DNA from: Taishania sp037189645
GTDB taxonomy: Bacteria > Bacteroidota > Bacteroidia > Flavobacteriales_D > Crocinitomicaceae
NCBI GenBank assembly: GCA_037189645.1
Contig: JBBCIY010000002.1
Coordinates: 460,922-524,921 of the forward strand
Length of the DNA: 64,000 bases
Direction: 5' to 3'
Shown here: piece after piece, positions 1-6,618 of the stretch
Layout: every line of letters begins with the position of its first letter
How positions within the stretch are numbered: position 1 is the first letter of the stretch
Program-made: the position numbers and the translations under genes
The notes under the pieces: model-generated
Told to the model about the DNA's origin: nothing
The model's database searches: none
What the model saw: only the letters and a program-made list of their open reading frames with translations

Positions 1-44
1 AGCAGGACTGTTATCATCCACGTTTTGAGATTGATCTTACTCAT
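1..44 (-). CDS. 5' tip of a secreted-protein gene (partial)
   Basis: On the minus strand an ATG at 44-42 opens a frame that reads MSKINLKTWMITVL and runs off the left edge. The basic start followed by hydrophobic residues is the beginning of a signal peptide or membrane anchor. Only 14 codons are present, so no family can be named. The gene lies downstream of the 166-2967 gene in the same orientation, and a terminator stands between them, so it is probably a separate transcription unit. The start is plausible but cannot be proven from so little sequence. Confidence 0.45.
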   Translation of the reverse strand, partial: MSKINLKTWMITVL

Positions 45-102
45 GTTGATTTGGTTTAATGAAACAATTAAAAAATAAAGAGCAGGTTTTCACAGTGGCA
101 GC

Positions 103-144
103 ATAAAAAACGCAACACCAAGTTTTGATGCCCGGTGTTGCGTT
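103..144 (-). terminator. Intrinsic terminator after the T9SS surface-protein gene
   Basis: An 11-bp perfect stem (AACGCAACACC at 109-119 with GGTGTTGCGTT at 134-144) encloses a 14-nt loop. On the minus strand it is followed by a run of T (the A run at 105-110). It lies 22 bp beyond the stop of the 166-2967 gene and would end that transcript. Confidence 0.85.
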
Positions 145-165
145 AGTTTTCAGAATGGTTTTTAT

Positions 166-2967
166 TTATTTTTTAAGGATCTTGTCGGTGATCGTAAACG
201 TATCGGTTTGAACGTTCAGCTGGTAGATTCCCGCTGAAAAACCGGAGAAATCAATGCTGACAGATGCTGTATTTGAATAGTTGCCGGAAAAGACCTGCTT
301 CCCGATCTGGTCAATCACCTGCACGGTTGCTGAAGCTGCGTTCTGTCCGAATGAAACCGTTACAAGATCGGTCGCAGGGTTGGGATAAACAAGGATATTG
401 TTTTCCAGTGTTTCCAACCCTACAGACGAAATGTTCACTGTAATTTCGATCTCATCGTATTTGGTGTTGTCCTCAACGGAAGTTGCCCTTACGATCGCAG
501 TTCCGTTTGCCAGGGCAGATACCAGCCCGTTCGCATCAACGGAAACGACGGTGCTTCCGCTTTCAACACTCCAGGTCACATCCTGGCTTACAGTGGAAGG
601 ATTCACGGTTGCGATCAATTGTAAAGTCCCGTTCGCAGTAGTGATTACCGGCGCTGCGTCATTCAGTACAGATACAATGACCTCGTCTACTTCAACAACA
701 ACGGGGAAGCTGACTGTGATTTCAATTTCATCGGATTTGTTATAATCTTCCACGGATGTAGCCCGTACAACCGCAGTTCCGTTTGCCAAAGCCGTTACCA
801 GTCCGTTCGCGTCAACAGAAACAACAGCTCCTCCGCTCTGAACGGTCCAGATCACATCCTGGCTTGAAATTTCGTTGGTCACTGTCGCAACTAGCTGCAA
901 GGTTCCGTTCGCAGTAGTAATCTCTGCCGGTACGTTGTTTTCGGTAGTGACAACTACAGTCAGCTCTTCTGGTTCTCCTGTTCCCGGGATGGTCAGTGAG
1001 AAATTGTCGATCGCAGCAGGTAAGCCGTTTGATCCGTTGATGTTTCTCCATGTGAAGATTACGCGGATGGTTTGCCCGGCAAATGAAGAAATGTCAAAAT
1101 TGGTATTCGTATAAGTAATGAACGCATTCTGGTTGAGGAAATCACCATTCTGATCATTCCCCGCGATCTTGACTCCGCCTGAAACAAAGTTTCCTCCTGT
1201 CGGTGTGTAGTTGGCAGGAGTGATATGTACCTGCATATAGTTGTATGCATCGTATCCCCATCCGCCATCGTAAAAATCACCTTGCGACCTCCAGTCAAAG
1301 GACAATTCTGCGATTGTTGCTCCCTGTGGAATAATGATATCGCGGTATGCGTGTACTGTTTGTACAATGCTCAGGTCTGCGGATAAGGTTGCTCCGTCAT
1401 CATTTGAAACATACAGGGACTGAGTGCCGCCATTGCTGACTGCATTCCCGATCACCCATTTTGTTGTTCTGTTTTCCTGGTTCACGAACGTCCAGTCTGA
1501 ATTTGTTTCGAAGTCATCTGTAAAAGGAACCGTGGCAGGTGTTTGAGGGATGTTTACTGTAACGACAATTTCGTCGTATTTGGTATTGTCCTCGTCAGAT
1601 GTCGCTCTTACGGTCACACTTCCGTTTGCGATGGCAGTAACCAACCCGTTCTGGTCTACAGAAGCGGCTGTTCCGCTTTCAATGCTCCATGTTACATCCT
1701 GTGGCGCTGTTGCAACAGGTAAAACTGTAGCGATCAACTGCAGCGTGCCGTTTGCAGTTGTGATTGTTGCAGGAACATTGTTTTCCGTAGTGACTTCAAC
1801 TTCGTGAACAGAACTTGATTCGGTGATGTTCAGTGTATAATCCTCTACCTGTCCCCGTGGAAAGAAAGGATTGGTACACGGAGAGTTGGAAGGCGCGTTT
1901 ATGTTTTTTACAATACGCATCCCGATAGGGCCGACAAAGGCATCTGTGGGAATGGTCACCGTGTGGATCATTTGCTGCTCATCCGCACCATCACTGTTGA
2001 TAATTGCAGTTGTATGCTGGTGTTTTTCCGGCTGATTGGTCAGCTGTTGCTGTGCCGCCGCATCTGCGGGAGTTGCATTGGAAAAGGTTCCGTCTCCGTT
2101 CCAGTCAAAATAGACCGTAATGTAGTTGGTGTTGTTACCGTTTGTGTTCGCCTTTACCAGCAGTGTGTACGATTCTCCCCTTACAACATCCATTGAAATG
2201 CTGGAAAAGTCTTCATGTCTCGGCGTTGTTGTTGAAACTTCATTTACGGAAGAATTGTTGATTGCTCCGGGAGCACCTTCCGCTACTCCAAGCTGAACCA
2301 GTGTGATTGGCTCTGCAGGTTCGTTGATGGCCCAGCCGGTATAGCTCGGTGTGCAGTAAACAGGGGCGGTTGGCGTTGATGACGAGATGGTCACTGTGTA
2401 GTCTTCTGTCTGTCCGGAACGGTATGAACCGCACGCGCCTGTAATGGAGCTGGCAGCATTCGGGTCACTGTATGCGGCGATGTTTGTGTTTTTCAATACC
2501 CGCATTCTTGTTGCCCCGCTCACTGCGTTTGCCGGAATAACGATGTCTCCTGTAATGGTATGCGCATTGGCAGGGTTGGCACTTGCAAGCCTCCCGATGT
2601 AGAAACTTTCTCCCGCGTCATCAAACGACCCGTTCTGGTTGAAGTCAATGAACACCACCACATCACTCGGAAAGGTGCTTGATGGCCCTTTTACAGAGAT
2701 CGGGTAGGTATTCCCGGTTTCCACAGTGGTAGACTGAGCGGTAAAATCTTCATAATCAGGTGTGGTTCCTGAGGTAAATGGAGATGTTTGGTTGATGTCG
2801 CCAAAAATAACCTGTGTGATCATGTTGCCGTCAGCGTTGTACTCCCATGACGGTGAACAGTAAGTTTGTCCCTTTGCACTGATAAAAGGAGCAATTACTG
2901 TCAGAACAAATACGGCAATACGTGCGGTTATTTGTTTTGACAGGATGGTTGTGTACGTTTTCATCAT
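166..2967 (-). CDS. T9SS-exported surface protein with GEVED, BIG2-like and anchor-J-type domains
   Basis: A 933-residue secreted protein. An N-terminal signal peptide covers about residues 1-34. Two GEVED-type beta domains follow (about 35-198 and 205-385), each with an FIDFNQNG or YFDWNGDG strand and ending in GQTEDYTV or GQVEDYTL. Three near-identical BIG2 (bacterial Ig-like) domains contain the phrase ITTANGTLQL (about 390-475, 670-755, 760-845). Between the first and second lies a MAM or choice-of-anchor-J type domain (about 480-665, opening FTDDFETNSDW). The C-terminus (about 855-933) is a T9SS type A sorting domain with the YPNPATD motif, ending KILKK. The protein is therefore expected on the cell surface or released. 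Its ligand is unknown. The BIG2 copies are also strongly similar at DNA level, which suggests recent duplication. Confidence 0.85.
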   Translation of the reverse strand: MMKTYTTILSKQITARIAVFVLTVIAPFISAKGQTYCSPSWEYNADGNMITQVIFGDINQTSPFTSGTTPDYEDFTAQSTTVETGNTYPISVKGPSSTFPSDVVVFIDFNQNGSFDDAGESFYIGRLASANPANAHTITGDIVIPANAVSGATRMRVLKNTNIAAYSDPNAASSITGACGSYRSGQTEDYTVTISSSTPTAPVYCTPSYTGWAINEPAEPITLVQLGVAEGAPGAINNSSVNEVSTTTPRHEDFSSISMDVVRGESYTLLVKANTNGNNTNYITVYFDWNGDGTFSNATPADAAAQQQLTNQPEKHQHTTAIINSDGADEQQMIHTVTIPTDAFVGPIGMRIVKNINAPSNSPCTNPFFPRGQVEDYTLNITESSSVHEVEVTTENNVPATITTANGTLQLIATVLPVATAPQDVTWSIESGTAASVDQNGLVTAIANGSVTVRATSDEDNTKYDEIVVTVNIPQTPATVPFTDDFETNSDWTFVNQENRTTKWVIGNAVSNGGTQSLYVSNDDGATLSADLSIVQTVHAYRDIIIPQGATIAELSFDWRSQGDFYDGGWGYDAYNYMQVHITPANYTPTGGNFVSGGVKIAGNDQNGDFLNQNAFITYTNTNFDISSFAGQTIRVIFTWRNINGSNGLPAAIDNFSLTIPGTGEPEELTVVVTTENNVPAEITTANGTLQLVATVTNEISSQDVIWTVQSGGAVVSVDANGLVTALANGTAVVRATSVEDYNKSDEIEITVSFPVVVEVDEVIVSVLNDAAPVITTANGTLQLIATVNPSTVSQDVTWSVESGSTVVSVDANGLVSALANGTAIVRATSVEDNTKYDEIEITVNISSVGLETLENNILVYPNPATDLVTVSFGQNAASATVQVIDQIGKQVFSGNYSNTASVSIDFSGFSAGIYQLNVQTDTFTITDKILKK

Positions 2968-3039
2968 ACTGATTGGATTAAATAATTAAAAAATACGCGT
3001 CTGTTAATTTATATTAAGTCTAAATAAATTAAATTTGTG

Positions 3040-3047
3040 CAAAATTA
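3040..3047 (-). promoter_or_regulatory. Candidate -7 element for the 166-2967 gene
   Basis: On the minus strand 3047-3040 reads TAATTTTG, an exact match to the Bacteroidota -7 consensus TAnnTTTG. It lies about 70 bp upstream of the ATG at 2967. No convincing TTTG -33 element stands at the usual distance, so the call is tentative. Confidence 0.35.
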
Positions 3048-3137
3048 TTGCTGTTGATTCTTTATCGGATGGTTTAAAACGGATGCATAGTTAGCATTTG
3101 CGGATTATTCTGCTGAGGTGTGGTTAGGTTTTTGGAA

Positions 3138-4061
3138 ATGAGACGAGAAGATATTGAAGGAAAGGGATTGGGTGTCCGGTCGCTCCTTGGTGCGGGTTTT
3201 GAAGAGAAGAAAAACACTTTTTTTGAATCGGAGCGTTTTAGTTTTTGTGAGTTGAAACCGGGGAAAGGCGTGCTTGTTGTTCCCGGAATTCATTCTCCTG
3301 TTGTTCATTCGGTGTTTTCTCTTTCTGAAGAAAGCCGGGTGGAGGTCAAATGCGGATCCGGACGTTTATCGGTTGGTGGTGGAGCTCATACGATTGTTGT
3401 ATTGAATGATGTGGGTTGCCTGAAAATGAATGCGGCCGGTTTTTCCGACAGGTCGTTTTATCTTTCGTTTTCCCCGGAATTCTTCAGCCGGTTCATGGAG
3501 GGTGATTTTTCCGGTTTTAACCAGGGGGAAAATGCTGGTAAGCACATGAGGGTCCTGGTAAAGGAAGGGATGCGGGTTACTCCGGAAATGCGTTCTGTTA
3601 TTGAAGAGCTGATCACCTGTAAAAGGACCGGAGTTTTGAAGAAGATGTTTTTGGAGGCGAAAGTATTGAAATTGCTGATGCTGCAATTGGAGCAATACGA
3701 ATTGCTGAGCAGGAAGGAAGACCTGAAATATGTCAGGGAATATGATGTGGATAAGATCCATCTGGCAAAAACGATCCTCGATAATAGTATTTCTGCCTCA
3801 ATTTCTGTTATTGAGCTGGCGCACAGAGTCGGGTTAAATGACTTCAAGCTGAAAAGAGGATTTAAGGAGATTTTCAAAACTACGGTATACAACTATCTCT
3901 ATGAGCTGCGTATGCAGGAGGCAAAACGGTTGCTTCTGAATACCGATCAGTCGGTGAATGAAATCGCGGCTTACTGCAGTTATGAATTTGTGCAGAGTTT
4001 TATAAAGGCGTTCAAGCGGAAATACGGCATTCCTCCTGAAAAATTCAGGCATTCCGGCTGA
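3138..4061 (+). CDS. AraC/XylS-family transcriptional regulator
   Basis: A cytoplasmic DNA-binding regulator of about 307 residues. The C-terminal 100 residues form an AraC-type double helix-turn-helix. The second helix segment ends in the classic run KAFKRKYGIPPEKFR. The first includes SVIELAHRVGLNDFKLKRGF, and the linker contains NEIAAYCSYEF. The N-terminal 200 residues resemble no sensory domain I can name, although Bacteroidota AraC regulators of this layout are common. A GTG at 3120 would add six residues; the ATG at 3138 is preferred because MRREDIEG begins there. The gene stands alone, divergent from the surface-protein gene on its left, and is closed by a terminator. A role in controlling that neighbour is possible but unsupported. 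Confidence 0.85.
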   Translation: MRREDIEGKGLGVRSLLGAGFEEKKNTFFESERFSFCELKPGKGVLVVPGIHSPVVHSVFSLSEESRVEVKCGSGRLSVGGGAHTIVVLNDVGCLKMNAAGFSDRSFYLSFSPEFFSRFMEGDFSGFNQGENAGKHMRVLVKEGMRVTPEMRSVIEELITCKRTGVLKKMFLEAKVLKLLMLQLEQYELLSRKEDLKYVREYDVDKIHLAKTILDNSISASISVIELAHRVGLNDFKLKRGFKEIFKTTVYNYLYELRMQEAKRLLLNTDQSVNEIAAYCSYEFVQSFIKAFKRKYGIPPEKFRHSG

Positions 4062-4099
4062 ACGGGATCATCCTGTTGATTTCTTTTTTTGTAAGGTAG

Positions 4100-4124
4100 A
4101 GGTGGCTTTCGGGCCGCCTTTTTT
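4100..4124 (+). terminator. Intrinsic terminator after the AraC regulator
   Basis: AGGTGGC (4100-4106) pairs with GCCGCCT (4113-4119), with one G-T wobble, around a TTTCGG loop, and is followed by six T. It sits 39 bp after the regulator's stop and insulates the dcw cluster from it. Confidence 0.85.
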
Positions 4125-4198
4125 ATTGCCTGTCAATAAAAACGGACTGGATATAAATTCCGGATAAGCCATCCATATTGGAAATGATTTTTCAACAA

Positions 4199-4215
4199 TT
4201 ACCACTTTTTACCAC
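4199..4215 (-). promoter_or_regulatory. Upstream MraZ box (inverted copy)
   Basis: The minus strand reads GTGGTAAAAAGTGGTAA, two GTGGTAA units with a 10-bp period. This matches the organisation of known MraZ operators (short GTG-containing repeats every 10 bp ahead of mraZ). An identical 17-bp copy in the opposite orientation lies at 4321-4337. The two flank the predicted mraZ promoter. The 4062-4367 gap holds nothing else beyond a terminator at its left end. Confidence 0.65.
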
Positions 4216-4255
4216 TATTATAAAAATCGTTAAAATGCTTTATTTTTCAGTATTT

Positions 4256-4287
4256 TTTGATAATTTAATGAAACTTTTATTCCTTTG
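4256..4287 (+). promoter_or_regulatory. Predicted mraZ / dcw promoter
   Basis: TTTG at 4256-4259 and TTCCTTTG at 4280-4287 are separated by 20 bp, close to the Bacteroidota TTTG-N(17-23)-TAnnTTTG pattern with one mismatch in the -7 box. The start point would fall near 4294, between the two MraZ boxes, leaving a leader of about 70 nt. Confidence 0.45.
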
Positions 4288-4320
4288 TTGCGTTAATAGT
4301 TATCAACAATTACTATTTTG

Positions 4321-4337
4321 GTGGTAAAAAGTGGTAA
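4321..4337 (+). promoter_or_regulatory. Downstream MraZ box (direct copy)
   Basis: GTGGTAAAAAGTGGTAA, two 10-bp-spaced GTGGTAA units, lies 30 bp before the mraZ start codon and downstream of the predicted transcription start. It is the exact inverted partner of 4199-4215. By analogy with MraZ in other bacteria it is an autorepression site. Confidence 0.7.
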
Positions 4338-4367
4338 ATAGTCTTTATTTTTACCCATTATTACATC

Positions 4368-4829
4368 ATGGCAGGCTTAGTAGGAGAATATGAAGTAAAG
4401 TTGGACGCGAAAGGGCGTTTCTTGTTTCCGGCAGGTTTACGGAAGCAGCTTCCTCCTGTATCCCAGAATGATTTCATGCTGAACAAGGGATTTGAAGACT
4501 GTCTCACGCTGTACCCGCTTGTAGAGTGGGAAAAGATCAGCGAGAGGTTGTCAAAGATGAATTTGTTCAAGCCGAAGAACCGAATGTTTTACCGGTTGTT
4601 CCACCAGGGAGCGAAACAGGTTTCACTGGATAACGCGGGCAGGATTCTGATCCCGTCAACCCATGTGGAACGTGTCGGTATCAAACAGGATGTTATGCTC
4701 ATTGCTTACAATGACCGCATTGAAATCTGGGATAAAGCCAAATACTTCGCATTGATCGAAGAGAACATGGTGGATTTCGCTGATCTGGCGGATGAAGTAA
4801 TGGGAGATCTAAATGACGGAGACGAATAA
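4368..4829 (+). CDS. mraZ: Transcriptional regulator MraZ
   Basis: A 153-residue cytoplasmic DNA-binding protein and the usual first gene of the dcw cluster. It has two SpoVT/AbrB-type half domains, each with the family's D-x-x-GR motif: LDAKGRFLFPAGLR near residue 16 and LDNAGRILIPSTHV near residue 87. MraZ forms ring oligomers that bind 10-bp-spaced repeats in its own promoter. Two such boxes flank the promoter here, so autoregulation is likely. Its 3' end overlaps the start of rsmH by 17 bp, which implies translational coupling. Length is normal for Bacteroidota, where MraZ is about 150 residues. Confidence 0.95.
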   Translation: MAGLVGEYEVKLDAKGRFLFPAGLRKQLPPVSQNDFMLNKGFEDCLTLYPLVEWEKISERLSKMNLFKPKNRMFYRLFHQGAKQVSLDNAGRILIPSTHVERVGIKQDVMLIAYNDRIEIWDKAKYFALIEENMVDFADLADEVMGDLNDGDE

Positions 4830-5739
4830 AACATATCATGTTCCGGTAATGCTTCAGGAATGCCTGGAAGGATTGAATATCAATCCTGATGGCGTTTATG
4901 TGGATGTAACCTTTGGTGGAGGCGGGCATTCCCGTGCGATTTTCGAACGGTTGAGCCCCAAGGGACAGCTGATTGTTTTTGATCAGGATCCGGACGCTAA
5001 GCGCAATGCGTGGGACGCACCTAATTTTCACTTTGTAGCGGCCAATTTCTCTTTTTTACAGAATCATTTGCGATTGCTCGGGATTAAGGAAGTGGACGGC
5101 ATCCTTGCTGACCTGGGAGTTTCTTCTCACCAGTTCGACGAAGAGCAGCGTGGGTTTTCCATTCGTGGGAACGCTCCGCTGGATATGCGGATGAATCAGA
5201 ACGGTGAGCTCACAGCTGAAAAGCTTGTGAACGAGTACGAAGAAACCGAATTGATCCGCATTTTCCGCAATTACGGAGAACTGAAAAATGCACGCAACAT
5301 TGCGCAGACCATCGTTTCCAGGAGGGAATCCGGCAGGATAAAGACAACGCAGGAACTGATGGACGCACTTCTGAAATGTGCTCCGAAATTCAAAGACCAT
5401 AAGTTTTTTGCCCAGGTATTCCAGGCGATCCGTATCGAAGTGAATCAGGAAATGGATGTGCTGGAACGCTTTTTATTGCAGACCGGGAATGTCATTAAGA
5501 CAGGAGGGAGATTGGTGGTGATGTCCTATCATTCCCTGGAAGACCGTTTAGTGAAAAACTATATGAAACGCGGTAACCTGGATGGAGCGATCGAAAAAGA
5601 TTTCTTCGGAAATGTACTGAAGCCTTTTGATGAGGTGGTGCGCCACCCTGTTGTTCCATCAGAGGAAGAATGCCGGCGGAACTCAAGAGCGCGGAGTGCG
5701 AAGTTGAGGATAGCAGAGAGAAGGAAGTTAAAAGATTAA
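4813..5739 (+). CDS. rsmH: 16S rRNA (cytosine(1402)-N(4))-methyltransferase RsmH
   Basis: A 308-residue cytoplasmic SAM-dependent enzyme that N4-methylates C1402 in the decoding centre of 16S rRNA. Visible family marks are the N-terminal HVPVMLQECLEGL, the SAM-binding VDVTFGGGGHSRAI (about residues 32-45), the ADLGVSSHQFD block with RGFSIRGNAPLDMRM (about 95-125), YHSLEDRLVK (about 238), and the closing RNSRARSAKLRIAERRK. It overlaps the end of mraZ. A short secreted-protein gene rather than ftsL follows it, after a palindromic repeat. Confidence 0.96.
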   Translation: MTETNKTYHVPVMLQECLEGLNINPDGVYVDVTFGGGGHSRAIFERLSPKGQLIVFDQDPDAKRNAWDAPNFHFVAANFSFLQNHLRLLGIKEVDGILADLGVSSHQFDEEQRGFSIRGNAPLDMRMNQNGELTAEKLVNEYEETELIRIFRNYGELKNARNIAQTIVSRRESGRIKTTQELMDALLKCAPKFKDHKFFAQVFQAIRIEVNQEMDVLERFLLQTGNVIKTGGRLVVMSYHSLEDRLVKNYMKRGNLDGAIEKDFFGNVLKPFDEVVRHPVVPSEEECRRNSRARSAKLRIAERRKLKD

Positions 5740-5756
5740 AAAGGGAAGATTTATCT

Positions 5757-5774
5757 CCCCTCCTTGAGGAGGGG
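5757..5774. repeat. Short palindrome, copy 1 of a CCyyTCC-TTGA-GGArrGG element
   Basis: CCCCTCC (5757-5763) and GGAGGGG (5768-5774) surround TTGA and are followed by a G-rich tail. A variant copy with the same TTGA loop lies at 12972-12989 in another gap of the cluster. Palindromes of this look are scattered through many Bacteroidota intergenic regions. There is no T run, so it is not an ordinary terminator. Confidence 0.6.
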
Positions 5775-5813
5775 CGGGGGAGGTGACTTTCACTATAAAT
5801 AAAAACAAAAGAG

Positions 5814-6143
5814 ATGAAAAAATTAAAATTATTAACTCTCACAATCATTGCTCTGACAGCAATAATCTTTACTGATGTGAAAGCACAGGAAACGGTTGTT
5901 ATTCGTACGCTGGAAACCCAAGTGAAGCTTATAGGGGATGCTGAGATTGTTACAGTAACTCCTGACGGAAGGGTGGAGCAGACTCTATTGGTAAAAGGAC
6001 CGATGCCAAAAGTTATCGAAGACAATAGTATTCTGATTCGGAATGAGATTGTTAAATGGAGAAATCAGGGATTCAGGATGGTGAGCTCGACAGCGGCAGC
6101 ACACGATAATTTTTTGGTAACAACCTACATCCTTGAAAAATAA
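5814..6143 (+). CDS. Small secreted protein of unknown function between rsmH and ftsL
   Basis: A 109-residue protein that I do not recognise. A clear signal peptide (MKKLKLLTLTIIALTAIIF, cleavage probably after VKAQ at about residue 25) is followed by about 84 residues rich in beta-strand formers, with no cysteines and no lipobox. The mature part is therefore expected in the periplasm. It sits in the run of dcw genes in the same orientation, 74 bp after rsmH and 33 bp before ftsL, so it may share their transcript. The palindrome just before it suggests that this gap is a site of insertion. No function can be assigned. Confidence 0.7.
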   Translation: MKKLKLLTLTIIALTAIIFTDVKAQETVVIRTLETQVKLIGDAEIVTVTPDGRVEQTLLVKGPMPKVIEDNSILIRNEIVKWRNQGFRMVSSTAAAHDNFLVTTYILEK

Positions 6144-6176
6144 CACTCTGCGCCCTTTGCACCTTTGCATTAAAAA

Positions 6177-6593
6177 ATGGATAACGAATTTGTAAAAAAG
6201 CCCGAACCGGAAGTGGTGAAAGAAAAGCCACGGAAGTCTGCGAAAAAAAAGGCATCGGCCGATCGTGGAAAAACATCGCGTGCTTTGACGCAGATCCTGA
6301 ACGGAGATTTTTTGACAAAGGAGTTTGTGCTGAACAACCTCAATTTCATCTTCTTTATCATTTTCCTGCTGTTGGTTACCGTAGGGAAAGGATATTACGG
6401 AAAACAGCTCTCCAAAGATGTGGAACGTACGCAAAAGGAGCTGGATGAGGTAACGGCAGAGTACATTGAAGTAAAAGCGAAGCTGGAAGAAGATACACGC
6501 CGGCAGGTGCTGGTAGAGAAGCTGGAAAGCAGAGGGTTGAAGGAAACGGTAAACCCGACCAAAGTGATACGAATTAAAGAAAAGAAAGATTGA
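6177..6593 (+). CDS. ftsL: FtsL-like cell-division protein
   Basis: A 138-residue bitopic inner-membrane protein. A lysine-rich cytoplasmic tail (about residues 1-50) precedes one membrane segment (NFIFFIIFLLLVTVG, about 56-70), followed by a periplasmic coiled coil (about 75-120, with QLSKDVERTQKELDEV). FtsL sequences are poorly conserved. The call rests on this topology and on position directly before ftsI. In other bacteria FtsL joins FtsQ and FtsB in the complex that activates FtsW/FtsI septal synthesis. No separate FtsB is visible here. The cytoplasmic tail, with KPRKSAKKKA, is longer than in E. coli but usual for this phylum. Confidence 0.85.
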   Translation: MDNEFVKKPEPEVVKEKPRKSAKKKASADRGKTSRALTQILNGDFLTKEFVLNNLNFIFFIIFLLLVTVGKGYYGKQLSKDVERTQKELDEVTAEYIEVKAKLEEDTRRQVLVEKLESRGLKETVNPTKVIRIKEKKD

Positions 6594-6618
6594 GATCCTT
6601 CGGGACGATTAACGTGAA

